Position numbers and translations under genes: made by a program. This document shows positions 7,954 to 17,023 of a stretch of 64,000 nucleotides of DNA, piece after piece. How positions within the stretch are numbered: position 1 is the stretch's first letter; each line of letters starts with the position of its first letter. The notes under the pieces are model-generated. The model saw only the letters and a list, made by a program, of their open reading frames with translations. It had not been told where the DNA came from and did not search any database. Where the stretch lies: NCBI GenBank assembly GCA_934647945.1, contig CAKUFK010000001.1, forward strand, positions 380,265 to 444,264, given 5' to 3'. The DNA is from an uncultured Eubacteriales bacterium. Lineage in GTDB: Bacteria > Bacillota > Clostridia > Oscillospirales > Acutalibacteraceae.

Positions 7954-9477
7954 ATGAAACGCTCACAAAAAATCGTCAGTGTACTGGATATCGGCTCCAA
8001 TTCCGTCCGGATGGGGATTTACCAGGCGGGCAAGACGGGTGCCGACCAGCTCGACAGGCTGGAATACCCGCTGCGGATCGGGCACGAGGTGTTTACCACC
8101 GGGCACATCAGCGCCAAGACGGTGCGGGCGCTCTCCGCCGTGCTGCGGGGGTATACCCAGGTGATGAAAGAATACGGAGTGACCGAATACCGCGCCATCG
8201 CCACCACCGCCCTGCGGGAGGCGGAAAACCGCGCCTATGTCCTCGACCAGCTCAAAACCCAGAACAATCTGGTGGTCGAGGTTCTCGAGGACGGCGAGGA
8301 AAGCGGCCTGATTTACGGCGAGCTGCTTCCCACTCCCTATCTGGAGAACGAGGCGATGCTCGCCTATGTGGGCACCGGCAGCGTGGGGGTGGCGCTCTGC
8401 CGCCGCCACGAGGTGGTGCAGACCTGCAACATCACCCTGGGATTCTTAAAGCTCAGCGAGATCCTCAAGAGCATGGAGGACCGCACTCCCCGGTTCTATC
8501 AAGTCATTGAGGAATATGTAGACGCCTATTTCCAGCGCCTGTCATGGCGGCTGGCCGGCGGGTCCCCGCGGGAGCTGGTGCTCACCGGACGGGAGCTGGA
8601 CACCATCGCCTCTCTATGCGGAGCGGCGGAGGAAAACGGGGCATTCCGCATCCCCCGGGACGCGCTCGAGGGCCTGTACGAAACCATCAAGAACCTGCCG
8701 GCCGGCATCATCGCGGATCAGGCGGCCATCCCCGAGGAGACGGCCGACCAGCTCCTGCCCATGCTGGTGATCTACCAGCGCATGATGGATTTTGCGATGG
8801 CGCCGGCCATCCTCTCCCCCCGCCTGCGCCTGATGGACATCCTGGCCCGCCAGATGCTGCTGCCCGCGGAGAAGGCCCGGTTCGAGGCACAGGAACGGAA
8901 CGGTGCCCTTTCCTGCGCCCGGGAAATGTGCGCGCGCAGGGGAATGGACCTCGCCCACGCGGAACGGGTACGGGAATACGCGGTGCTTCTGTTCGAAAAG
9001 CTCAAAAAGCTCCACGGCGTCAGCGGCAAGAAACGGATCCTGCTCGAATGTGCGGCGCTTCTGCACGAGGCCGGATACGGTATCAATGCGAAAAACACCT
9101 CCCTTGCCGCCTATGACCTGATCAAGCAGTCCTATTTTTACGGCCTGGACGAGGCGGAAACCGCCCTCATCGCCGAGATCGCGCAGTACGGCGACCTGCA
9201 CCGCCCCAGCCCCGGCACCCTGATCCTGTCCGACAAGCAGAAGCTCCTGGCCGACAAGCTCGCGGCCATCCTCAACCTGGCCAACACCCTCGACGAATCC
9301 CGCAAGGGCAAGATCGGCGAGGTAAAGGTGCGGCTGGAGGAGGAACGCCTCGTCGTCACGGCCAAGGCGCGGGCGGAGCTGCTGCTCGAGCAATGGGCCT
9401 TTGACGACTGTGCGCCTTTTTTTGAGGACGTGTTCGGCATTGAGCCGGTGCTGATCGTCAAAAGCGGCCTGATGTAG
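7954..9477 (+). CDS. ppx: Exopolyphosphatase / guanosine pentaphosphatase (Ppx/GppA family)
   Basis: The 507-residue protein has the actin-like phosphatase fold of Ppx/GppA. VLDIGSNSVRMGIYQ (about 8-22) is phosphate-binding motif 1. The AIATTALREAEN segment and a glycine-rich 'VGTGSVGVAL' motif (about 132-141) follow. The C-terminal half is an HD-type domain (HEAGYGIN around 370), as in the long members. It removes terminal phosphates from polyphosphate or pppGpp. It directly precedes ppk with a 12-base gap, so synthesis and degradation enzymes of polyphosphate are co-transcribed. Confidence 0.92.
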   Translation: MKRSQKIVSVLDIGSNSVRMGIYQAGKTGADQLDRLEYPLRIGHEVFTTGHISAKTVRALSAVLRGYTQVMKEYGVTEYRAIATTALREAENRAYVLDQLKTQNNLVVEVLEDGEESGLIYGELLPTPYLENEAMLAYVGTGSVGVALCRRHEVVQTCNITLGFLKLSEILKSMEDRTPRFYQVIEEYVDAYFQRLSWRLAGGSPRELVLTGRELDTIASLCGAAEENGAFRIPRDALEGLYETIKNLPAGIIADQAAIPEETADQLLPMLVIYQRMMDFAMAPAILSPRLRLMDILARQMLLPAEKARFEAQERNGALSCAREMCARRGMDLAHAERVREYAVLLFEKLKKLHGVSGKKRILLECAALLHEAGYGINAKNTSLAAYDLIKQSYFYGLDEAETALIAEIAQYGDLHRPSPGTLILSDKQKLLADKLAAILNLANTLDESRKGKIGEVKVRLEEERLVVTAKARAELLLEQWAFDDCAPFFEDVFGIEPVLIVKSGLM

Positions 9478-9489
9478 GGAGGGAGCGAC

Positions 9490-11571
9490 ATGAAAAAAAC
9501 GACCGCATTCCCCTATACCAACCGGGAGCTGAGCTGGCTGGATTTCAACGCCCGGGTGCTGGAGGAGGCGTATGAAAAGGAAAATCCCATCCTCGAACGG
9601 TGCAAATTTCTGGGGATTACCGCCTCCAACCTGGACGAATTCTTCATGGTCCGCGTCGCCGGCCTGCAGGAGCAGGTCCGGTCCGGATACAAGGAGCCGG
9701 ATCCGGCCGGCCTGACGCCTTCCGCCCAGCTCCGCCGTCTGGAAGAGGCGGTCCACGCCTTTGTCGAACGGCAGTACAACTGCTTCGCGCGTTCCCTGCT
9801 TCCCCAGCTGAAAAAACAGGGTATCACCCTGCCGGGCACAGAGGAGCTGACCCCGGACCAGCGGGATTTCATCGCGGAGTATTTCGAAAAGGTGCTTTTC
9901 CCGGTCCTGACCCCCCTGGCGGTGGACCGGAGCCGTCCCTTTCCCATGCTGTCGAATAAAAGCCTCAATCTGGGCCTCCGTCTGAAAAAAGACGGGGAGA
10001 CCGCCTTTGCCGTGGTCCAGGTACCGTCCATCCTGCCCCGTCTGGTGGAGCTTCCGAGTGAAAAGGGACGGGCGTTCATCCTTCAGGAAGCCCTGCTCAG
10101 CCTCCACCTGGGAGATCTGTTCGAGCTCCACGACATCGACGCGGCGGCCTCCTTCCGTGTCACTCGCAACGGCGACCTCTCCATCGACGAGGAGGCCGAG
10201 GATCTGCTCATCGAGATCCAGCAGTCCATCAAAAAACGCAAGCGGGGCAAGCCGGTCCGCCTGGAGCTCTCCCGCCACTGCGACCGGGAGCTGCGGGAGT
10301 TCCTCACCGAGATGCTCCACGTGGACGAGCGGGATATCTATGAGGTGCCGGGGCCGTTGGACCTGACCTTCTGCTTCAAGCTCAGCGGGCTGGACGACCG
10401 GCTCCGCCTTCCTCCCGTCACGCCGGTGACACCGGCGGACTTCTGGGGCGTGGCGGATCCCTTCGAGGCAATCCGGGAACGGGACCGCTTCGTCCATCAT
10501 CCGTATGAAAGCTTCGACTGTGTGGTGGATTTCGTCCGCCGGGCCGCAGAGGATCCCGACGTCCTCGCCATCAAGCAGACCCTCTACCGGGTCAGCGGCC
10601 AGTCCCCCATCATCGCCGCCCTGATGAAGGCGGCCGACAACGGCAAGCAGGTGACGGTGCTCGTCGAGCTCAAGGCCCGTTTTGACGAGGAAAACAACAT
10701 CCACTGGGCGCTCAAGCTGGAGGAAGCCGGCTGCCATGTCCTCTACGGCCTGGCGGGACTCAAAACCCACTGCAAGATCCTGCTGGTCGTCCGGCGGGAG
10801 GAGGATGGCCTGCGCCGCTATCTCCATCTCGGCACCGGCAACTACAACGATTCTACCGCCCGCCTATACACCGACATGGGGATGTTCACCTGCCGGGAAA
10901 GCTATGGCGCAGACGCCTCTTCCCTGTTCAACGTCCTCACCGGGTATTCCAGGCCCCCTCAGTACAGCCGGCTGGTGGCCGCGCCCGAGGGGATGCGTCC
11001 CTTCTTTTACCGCATGATCGAGAAAGAGATCCAAAACGCCTCCCACGGCCTGCCCTCCGGCATCTTCGCCAAGGTCAATTCCCTGGTGGACCCGGCCGTC
11101 ATCGCCCGGCTGTACGAGGCGTCGCAGGCGGGGGTGCCGGTGACGCTGGTGGTGCGGGGGATCTGCTGCCTCGTGCCCGGCTTGCCCGGGATAAGCTCCC
11201 ATATCCGGGTGTTCAGCATCGTCGGGCAGCTGCTCGAGCACAGCCGGATCTTCCGCTTTGAAAACGGCGGGAACTCCAAACTGTACCTCGGCAGCGCCGA
11301 TCTGATGCCCCGTAACCTAGATAGGCGGGTGGAACTGCTCTTTCCTGTGGAAGACGAAGACATCCGCCGCCGGGTAGATGAGGCGATCGGGCTGTTTCTG
11401 GCCGATACGGTGAATGCCCGGGAGCTCCATGCCGACGGGACCTATGAACTGCCCGACCGCCGCGGGCGGCAGGCGGTCAACAGCCAGCTCGAGCTCTACC
11501 GGCTGGCCAGGGAAGCTGTCGCCCGCAGGGAACGGGAGGCGGCAGAGGCCGGCTCTCCGTACGAGGGATAG
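9490..11571 (+). CDS. ppk1: Polyphosphate kinase 1
   Basis: The 693-residue protein is full length for PPK1. The N-terminal helical domain contains LDFNARVLEEA and SNLDEFFMVRVAGL. The two phospholipase-D-like catalytic domains follow. The histidine that becomes phosphorylated in the family lies in GLKTHCKILL (about residue 422). LHLGTGNYND and MPRNLDRRVELLFPV are the other conserved blocks. It polymerises the gamma-phosphate of ATP into polyphosphate. GGGAGGGAG precedes the start. It is second in the ppx-ppk operon. Confidence 0.96.
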   Translation: MKKTTAFPYTNRELSWLDFNARVLEEAYEKENPILERCKFLGITASNLDEFFMVRVAGLQEQVRSGYKEPDPAGLTPSAQLRRLEEAVHAFVERQYNCFARSLLPQLKKQGITLPGTEELTPDQRDFIAEYFEKVLFPVLTPLAVDRSRPFPMLSNKSLNLGLRLKKDGETAFAVVQVPSILPRLVELPSEKGRAFILQEALLSLHLGDLFELHDIDAAASFRVTRNGDLSIDEEAEDLLIEIQQSIKKRKRGKPVRLELSRHCDRELREFLTEMLHVDERDIYEVPGPLDLTFCFKLSGLDDRLRLPPVTPVTPADFWGVADPFEAIRERDRFVHHPYESFDCVVDFVRRAAEDPDVLAIKQTLYRVSGQSPIIAALMKAADNGKQVTVLVELKARFDEENNIHWALKLEEAGCHVLYGLAGLKTHCKILLVVRREEDGLRRYLHLGTGNYNDSTARLYTDMGMFTCRESYGADASSLFNVLTGYSRPPQYSRLVAAPEGMRPFFYRMIEKEIQNASHGLPSGIFAKVNSLVDPAVIARLYEASQAGVPVTLVVRGICCLVPGLPGISSHIRVFSIVGQLLEHSRIFRFENGGNSKLYLGSADLMPRNLDRRVELLFPVEDEDIRRRVDEAIGLFLADTVNARELHADGTYELPDRRGRQAVNSQLELYRLAREAVARREREAAEAGSPYEG

Positions 11572-11633
11572 GAACAAAACCATCCGGAGCGATCCGGCGC
11601 ATATAGAAAAGCACGGCTGTGTGAAAGGGATGT

Positions 11634-12713
11634 GTGACGATGTTGAGAATCGGATTGTTGACGAGCGGCGGAGACTGCCAGGGCCTGAACGCCGCGATGA
11701 GAGGCGTTGCCAAGGCGCTGTATGAGGCGTTTGACGAGGTGGAGATCCACGGTATCCTGGACGGATACCGCGGCCTGATCCAGGACCGGATCCGCCTGAT
11801 GAAGCCGGAGGATTTTTCCGGAATCCTGACCCTCGGCGGCACTATACTGGGTACCTCCCGCTGCCCCTTCAAACTGATGCGGGTCATCGGGGAGGATGGC
11901 GTCGACAAGGTCGAGGCCATGAAAAACACGATAAAAAAACGGAAACTGGACTGCCTTGTGATCCTCGGTGGCAACGGCACCCACAAAACCGCAAACCTCC
12001 TGTGCGCCGAAGGGGTCAACGTCGTCACCCTGCCCAAAACCATCGACAACGACCTTTGGGGAACCGACATGACCTTCGGCTTCCAGAGCGCGGTGGATAT
12101 CGCGGCCAACGTCATCGACTGCATCCACACCACCGCCACCTCTCACGGCCGGGTCTTTATCGTGGAGGTCATGGGGCATAAGGTGGGCTGGCTGACCCTG
12201 CACGCCGGCATTGCCGCGGGGGCGGACATCGTCCTCCTGCCTGAAATCCCCTATGACATCGAAAAGGTCGGCAGCGCGATCGAGCGCCGCCGCAAACAGG
12301 GCAAGCCCTTTTCCATCCTGGCGGTGGCGGAAGGGGCGCTTTCCAAGCGAGAAGCCAAAATGAGCAAAAAGGAACTCGCCGCCGCTCGGCAGAAGGAGGG
12401 GCTTCCCTCCATTGCCTACCGCCTGGTACAGGAACTGGAGCCCTATGTGGGCGGAGAATCCCGGGTATGCGTGCCGGGCCATTTCCAACGGGGCGGCGCT
12501 CCCTGTGCCTATGACCGGATGCTCGCCACCATGCTGGGGGCTGCTGCCGCCCGCCTGATCCGGGAGGAGAAATACGGGTATATGTGCGCTATCGTCAACA
12601 ATGAAATCGTCCCCGTGCCCCTGGAAGAGGTCGCGGGGAAGCTGAAAAAGGTGCCGGTGGACTGTCCGGCCGTCCAGATGGCCCGGGAAATCGGGGTGTC
12701 TTTCGGCGACTGA
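11634..12713 (+). CDS. pfkA: 6-phosphofructokinase, GGNGT variant
   Basis: The 359-residue protein has the PFK family core. TSGGDCQGLNAAMRG binds the phosphoryl donor, PKTIDND (132-138) contains the catalytic Asp, and HTTATSHGRVFIVEVMGH and PGHFQRGG bind fructose 6-phosphate. The usual GGDGS loop reads GGNGT (110-114), so the Asp is Asn. The donor-selectivity pair corresponds to Gly (E. coli 104) and Lys (E. coli 124), a mix known from ATP-dependent actinobacterial enzymes and related clades. ATP or PPi use is therefore uncertain. It lies 62 bases after ppk and may be co-transcribed. Confidence 0.9.
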   Translation: MTMLRIGLLTSGGDCQGLNAAMRGVAKALYEAFDEVEIHGILDGYRGLIQDRIRLMKPEDFSGILTLGGTILGTSRCPFKLMRVIGEDGVDKVEAMKNTIKKRKLDCLVILGGNGTHKTANLLCAEGVNVVTLPKTIDNDLWGTDMTFGFQSAVDIAANVIDCIHTTATSHGRVFIVEVMGHKVGWLTLHAGIAAGADIVLLPEIPYDIEKVGSAIERRRKQGKPFSILAVAEGALSKREAKMSKKELAAARQKEGLPSIAYRLVQELEPYVGGESRVCVPGHFQRGGAPCAYDRMLATMLGAAAARLIREEKYGYMCAIVNNEIVPVPLEEVAGKLKKVPVDCPAVQMAREIGVSFGD

Positions 12714-12772
12714 CGGGCTTCTGGCCCGTAAACAAAACCCCGGAAAAGGTATCCGTTCGATAAAAATGTTGA

Positions 12773-12822
12773 AGGGCGTCATCGTGATCACGATGACGCC
12801 CTGTTGGCTTGCCTTGCTTTTT
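12773..12822. terminator. Perfect-palindrome terminator between pfk and mntP
   Basis: A 30-bp perfect palindrome (12773-12802, centred on GTGATCAC) lies between two convergent genes. A T6 run follows on the plus strand at 12817-12822, and a T5 run lies just beyond the left arm on the minus strand. It probably ends transcripts from both sides. Confidence 0.65.
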
Positions 12823-12925
12823 TGACGGTGAAAATGTCTGTTTGGGCAATTTCAAAAACACTCCGGCGGCTCATAAACGCATACCGGACGTGATGTACGC
12901 CGATGAAGACGACAAGGGCAGGCAT

Positions 12926-13519
12926 TCAGAATCCCAGCAGATGCTCCAACAGGATCTTGACGCCGATGCCGATAAGAACGATACCGCCCGCGATTTCGGC
13001 CTTTTTCCCGTATTTATCGCCGGTCCTGCAGCCGATCTGAACCCCGGCGAGACAGAGCACAAAGGTGACGAGGGCGATGACGAGGCAGCAGAGCAGAAAA
13101 CCGTACTGCGGCGCGAGCAGCCCGGTCCGTCCGGCCAGGGCCATCGTAACCCCGACCGCCATAGCGTCGATGCTGGTGGCAATGGCCATCACGAGCAGGT
13201 TTTTCCAGTCGGTGGGATCCCCCTTGGGGATATCGTCGCCATCGCCGCCCCGGAGAACCTCCCAGAGCATCTTGCCACCGATAAAGACAAGCAGGCCGAA
13301 CGCGATCCAGTGGTCGAACGCCTCGATCTGGTGGGCGAAGGTGTGGGCGATGACGTAGCCGATCACGGGCATGAGCCCCTGGAAAAGGCCGAACGCCCCC
13401 GCGAGCTTGACGCTTTTAGTCCATTTGGTATGGCACATCAGAATGCCGCTGCTCACGGATACCGCGAACGCGTCCATCGACAGGCCCACCGCCAGCAGGA
13501 GCAGGGTAACGAGATCCAT
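12926..13519 (-). CDS. mntP: Putative manganese efflux pump MntP
   Basis: The 197-residue protein has six hydrophobic helices. It also has the two-fold repeated acidic motif of MntP: GLSMDAFAVSV near the N terminus and ATSIDAMAVGV (about residues 112-122). MntP exports excess Mn2+. The start at 13519 is chosen because GGGGGAGG precedes it; an in-frame ATG 21 bases upstream falls at that site. A near-perfect promoter lies 50 bases upstream. I see no yybP-ykoY leader in that short gap. Confidence 0.9.
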   Translation of the reverse strand: MDLVTLLLLAVGLSMDAFAVSVSSGILMCHTKWTKSVKLAGAFGLFQGLMPVIGYVIAHTFAHQIEAFDHWIAFGLLVFIGGKMLWEVLRGGDGDDIPKGDPTDWKNLLVMAIATSIDAMAVGVTMALAGRTGLLAPQYGFLLCCLVIALVTFVLCLAGVQIGCRTGDKYGKKAEIAGGIVLIGIGVKILLEHLLGF

Positions 13520-13569
13520 TGAAAAACGAGCCTCCCCCATGTATCGACAAATTCAGACGCCGGTCTCTC

Positions 13570-13598
13570 ATTATACGGCGAAAAAAAACGCCTGTCAA
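13570..13598 (-). promoter_or_regulatory. mntP promoter, near-consensus
   Basis: On the minus strand TTGACA (13593-13598) and TATAAT (13570-13575) are separated by 17 bases, a perfect sigma-A match. The spacer contains a run of eight T. Confidence 0.9.
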
Positions 13599-13667
13599 CC
13601 ACACTTTACACATATATGGGCAACGGAGGAAAATTATGTGGCGGAGCCTTGAATTCGGAGAATTCCC

Positions 13668-13697
13668 TTGACAAGATTTAGGGCGGAATGCGATAAT
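13668..13697 (+). promoter_or_regulatory. glnA promoter
   Basis: TTGACA (13668-13673) and GATAAT (13692-13697) are 18 bases apart. A GAATTC-centred short inverted repeat (13651-13666) lies just upstream and could be an operator. Confidence 0.7.
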
Positions 13698-13720
13698 GAG
13701 GGCATGTATTTTGGAAAGGC

Positions 13721-15064
13721 GTGGTCAATGTGGGGAAGTATACCGCCGAGGACATCATGCGGATGGTGGAGGATGAAAATATCCGGTTCATCCGCCTGCA
13801 GTTCACCGATATATTCGGCTCTTTCAAGAATATCGCCATCACCGCCTCCCAGCTGGAGAAGGCGCTTCAGAACAAGTGCATGTTCGACGGCTCCTCCATC
13901 GAGGGATTTGTCCGGATCGAGGAGAGCGACATGTATCTCTATCCCGATCTCGACAGCTTCGTCATCTTCCCGTGGTATGGGGAAGGGGAACGGGCGGCCC
14001 GCCTGATCTGCGACGTGTACAAGCCGGACGGCACCCCCTTTGAGGGCGATCCCCGCGGCCTGCTCAAGAAGGTGCTCCGCCAGGCGGAGGAGATGGGCTT
14101 TTCCGGATTCAATGTGGGGCCGGAATGCGAGTTCTTCCTGTTCAATTACGACGAGGACGGGCATCCGACCACCAAGTCCTTCGACCGGGGCGCGTATTTT
14201 GAGCTCGGGCCCACCGACCTCGGGGAAAGCGCCCGCCGGGATATGTGTCTGGCGCTCGAGGACATGGGCTTCGAGATCGAGGCCTCCCATCACGAATGCG
14301 CGAACGGCCAGCACGAAATCGATTTCAAATACGCCGACGCGCTTTGTGCCGCGGACAACATCGTCACCTTCAAGCTGGTGGTCAAAACCGTCGCCCATAT
14401 GCACAATATGTACGCCACCTTCATGCCGAAACCGGTCTACGGCAAGGCGGGCAGCGGCATGCATGTAAACATGTCCCTGATGAAGGACGGGAAAAACGCG
14501 TTTTACGACCCCGACGATTCCTTGGGCCTGAGCAAAACGGCTTACAGCTTTATCGCGGGCATCCTCGAACACGCCCGCGGGATGTGCGCGGTGACCAATC
14601 CGCTGGTCAATTCCTATAAACGGCTGGTGTCGGGCTATGAAGCACCGGTGTATATCGCCTGGTCGGCGAGCAACCGCAGCCCGCTGATCCGGGTCCCCGC
14701 CTCCCGCGGCATCGGCACCCGCATCGAGCTGCGCAATCCCGACCCCTCGGCCAACCCCTATCTGGTGCTGGCGCTCTGCCTTGCCGCCGGGCTGGACGGC
14801 ATCCGGAGAGGCCTGATGCCCCCCTCCTCCACCGACAGCAATATTTTCGAACTCTCGGGTGACGAGCGGGAGGAGCGGGACATCCATTCCCTGCCCTCCA
14901 ATCTCAAGGACGCCGTGCGCGCCATGCGGCGGGACGAACTGGTCCGGGAGACGCTGGGCGAGCATATTTTCGGCAAGTATGTGGAACATAAAACCGAGGA
15001 ATGGGACGAATACAAGATCCGGGTTACCCCCTGGGAGCTGGACCGGTATTTGGAGCGGTATTGA
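13721..15064 (+). CDS. glnA: Type I glutamine synthetase
   Basis: The 447-residue protein has all GS-I blocks: DGSSIEGF, the metal-binding GPECEFFLF, the ATP-loop KPVYGKAGSGMHVN, and NRSPLIRVP with RIELRNPDPSANPYL. The adenylylation-site tyrosine segment of GS-I-beta enzymes is absent (SLPSNLKDAV occupies that region). It is therefore the GS-I-alpha type that in Firmicutes is feedback-controlled rather than adenylylated. It makes glutamine from glutamate, ammonia and ATP. Translation starts at a GTG with GGAAAGG upstream. Confidence 0.97.
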   Translation: MVNVGKYTAEDIMRMVEDENIRFIRLQFTDIFGSFKNIAITASQLEKALQNKCMFDGSSIEGFVRIEESDMYLYPDLDSFVIFPWYGEGERAARLICDVYKPDGTPFEGDPRGLLKKVLRQAEEMGFSGFNVGPECEFFLFNYDEDGHPTTKSFDRGAYFELGPTDLGESARRDMCLALEDMGFEIEASHHECANGQHEIDFKYADALCAADNIVTFKLVVKTVAHMHNMYATFMPKPVYGKAGSGMHVNMSLMKDGKNAFYDPDDSLGLSKTAYSFIAGILEHARGMCAVTNPLVNSYKRLVSGYEAPVYIAWSASNRSPLIRVPASRGIGTRIELRNPDPSANPYLVLALCLAAGLDGIRRGLMPPSSTDSNIFELSGDEREERDIHSLPSNLKDAVRAMRRDELVRETLGEHIFGKYVEHKTEEWDEYKIRVTPWELDRYLERY

Positions 15065-15081
15065 CTGCGGGAGGGAAACGC

Positions 15082-16074
15082 ATGGGGCGTCCTGCGGCAA
15101 AAACAGGAAAGTGGCTGGCGGCCGGTCTCGGCTGTGCCGGCCTTTTTCTGTTGTGCGGCACGCTTGTATTTCTGCTGGGCCGCGGATCGGTGCCGGCCGG
15201 TCCGGCCGCGCCTCCCTTTGTGGCGATAGAACCGGGCTCCGGGGAGACGGATCCGTCCACAGCCGGCACCACAGCATCCTCCGCGGCGGCGTCCTATCCG
15301 TCCGTACAACCCTCCGGTGATCCCGCCCGGGAGTTCACCTTCCCCGAGGAGGGCCGCGCCGCGCTCGACACGCTGCTGGCCGGATATGAAGGGGTATCCG
15401 TCTTTTACCAGGACGTCGGTTCCGGCGCTGTCTACGAATACCGGTCATTGGAGAAATATCCCGCCGCGAGCGTCGTCAAAGCCCCCTATTGCCTATATGT
15501 ATTGGATCTCGCATCGCAAGGCCGGGCCGACCTGAATCAGACCTTCACCTATACGGAACAGTGGATGCGGAAGGGGACCGGTAAAATACAGAATATGCCG
15601 TTCGGCACCGTGCTGACCCTGCGGGAACTGGTCCGCTACGCCATCGAGGAGAGCGACAACGTGGCTTTTGCCCTGATCCGGTCGGCGTTTCCGGCCGACG
15701 GCTACCGCGCGTATGCGGCATCGTTCGGCCTGACGTATCCGGAGGATATCCGGAATGGGGCGAATTCCCTCCTCTGCGCGAGGGACGCGGGCGCCTATCT
15801 GGCGGCGATCGACCGGTTTATTCGGACGAACCCCTATGGCCCGGAGCTGAAAGCCTCCCTGCAGCGGACGAAAAACCCCATGATCCGCTCCTCCTATCCC
15901 ATGGCCCGCAAATACGGGTGGATGGAGGGGGCCTATCACGATATGGCGATCGTCTACGCGCCCCATCCGTACCGGCTGGCGATCCTCTCGAACCACGACG
16001 AAGGGACGAAGGAGGATTTGCGGATGTTCCAGGAGATCTCGATGCTTATCGAACGGTATTCGGGGAATACGTGA
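15082..16074 (+). CDS. Class-A-beta-lactamase-like serine hydrolase, membrane-anchored
   Basis: The 330-residue protein starts with a signal-anchor helix (about 11-33) and a low-complexity Ala/Ser/Thr/Pro linker to about 85. The hydrolase domain has the serine-penicilloyl motifs SVVK (130-133) and SDN (191-193). The third motif reads KYG (277-279), not KTG/KSG. Such proteins act outside the membrane on peptidoglycan-like or beta-lactam substrates; resistance cannot be inferred because the third motif is altered. The ATG at 15082 is preceded by GGGAGGG and lies 17 bases after glnA, so co-transcription is likely. Confidence 0.85.
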   Translation: MGRPAAKTGKWLAAGLGCAGLFLLCGTLVFLLGRGSVPAGPAAPPFVAIEPGSGETDPSTAGTTASSAAASYPSVQPSGDPAREFTFPEEGRAALDTLLAGYEGVSVFYQDVGSGAVYEYRSLEKYPAASVVKAPYCLYVLDLASQGRADLNQTFTYTEQWMRKGTGKIQNMPFGTVLTLRELVRYAIEESDNVAFALIRSAFPADGYRAYAASFGLTYPEDIRNGANSLLCARDAGAYLAAIDRFIRTNPYGPELKASLQRTKNPMIRSSYPMARKYGWMEGAYHDMAIVYAPHPYRLAILSNHDEGTKEDLRMFQEISMLIERYSGNT

Positions 16075-16078
16075 AAGA

Positions 16079-16115
16079 GGTCGGCGCGCAACATGCTTCA
16101 TGTTGCGCGCCGACC
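16079..16115. terminator. Long hairpin between convergent genes
   Basis: A 17-bp perfect stem with a CTT loop (16079-16095 with 16099-16115) lies between the serine hydrolase and the ECF S component. It lacks a clear T-run on either side, so it may be a terminator or an mRNA 3'-end stabiliser. Confidence 0.6.
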
Positions 16116-16137
16116 CTCAATGATACGGTGGAAAATG

Positions 16138-16869
16138 TCAGACCGACCAGTGACGGAGCTGTTTTTTGAGCGGGCGGCAGATCCCTTCCGCCGCGAGGAT
16201 GCTGATGATCATTTCGGGGATGCCGTTGGTCAGGATGATCAGGCCCAGGGCTCCCAGCAGCAGCTCATAGCCCATGCCGGCCGCCGCCGCGTATTCGGGC
16301 CCGAAGAAGAGATAGGCGCCTCCAAGGACAAGAAACGTGTTGGTCAGGCTGCCGACCGCGCCGGCCACGGCGAATTCGAGTCCGGCTTTGTTTCGGAAAA
16401 AGGCCCGGATTCCGGCAAGCGCACCGGTCATCTTCCTCGAATGCTGCCGGGCGCGCAGCTTGACCAGGGCTTTGGAAAGCCCACTGTATGTCAGCCCCGC
16501 GAAAGTGCCGGTCAGGATGCGGGGGAGAAAGCAGACCACCAAACTCCAGCCGTTGCCCTGGAATTCACCGAGCGAATAAAACGGGGTGTAGATAAAGGCG
16601 AACATGGCCGACGTGGGCGGGGGCATGAAGGTCCAGACCAGGAAGCTGAAAAGCCCCGCGAAGAAGCCCATGAGGGTCCCCGCCCCGGTGCCCAGCAGGA
16701 TAGCGGCGACGATGACCGGAAGCATGGCGAAGGTCGCCACCATCGGGCCGATGGGCAGGCTGCCGAGCGGCGTGAAGCAGAATACCGCCTCAATCGCGAG
16801 CAGCATGGCGAACTGAACGAGAAACAGGATCTGTTTGCGGCCCAGGGGTTTGTTCTTGATTTTTTGCAA
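16138..16869 (-). CDS. ECF transporter S component, probable pantothenate transporter PanT
   Basis: The 243-residue protein is very hydrophobic, with about six helices. It begins with the pattern of ECF substrate-binding S components (short basic N terminus, then LPIGPMVATFAMLPVIVAAILLG). It lies 154 bases downstream of coaX on the same strand. Because CoaX phosphorylates pantothenate, the S component is inferred to be pantothenate-specific. The shared EcfAAT energising module is not in the window. The vitamin assignment rests on context, not on recognised binding residues. Confidence 0.8.
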   Translation of the reverse strand: MQKIKNKPLGRKQILFLVQFAMLLAIEAVFCFTPLGSLPIGPMVATFAMLPVIVAAILLGTGAGTLMGFFAGLFSFLVWTFMPPPTSAMFAFIYTPFYSLGEFQGNGWSLVVCFLPRILTGTFAGLTYSGLSKALVKLRARQHSRKMTGALAGIRAFFRNKAGLEFAVAGAVGSLTNTFLVLGGAYLFFGPEYAAAAGMGYELLLGALGLIILTNGIPEMIISILAAEGICRPLKKQLRHWSV

Positions 16870-17023
16870 TAAAATCTCCTCCTAGCTGCTGTTCCCTTCC
16901 GGGATACAGCGCCGTTTGTATATATCATCGCCTTGCCCCCCCGGCGGCTGACCGGCTGAAGCGCGTCTGCTGCCTCGCCGCAGGGCCGCTGATCCGGGGG
17001 AACGAGACGGGATTGTCTGAGAA

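Noticed and set aside
8614..10827. 737-codon minus-strand open frame
   Set aside because: Antisense to ppx and ppk, both full-length recognised genes; no start signal or protein family.
13634..15277. 547-codon minus-strand open frame
   Set aside because: Antisense to glnA.
15082..16074. Beta-lactamase resistance gene
   Set aside because: SxxK and SDN are present but the third motif is KYG and the protein has a long linker and anchor; general serine hydrolase is the safer call.
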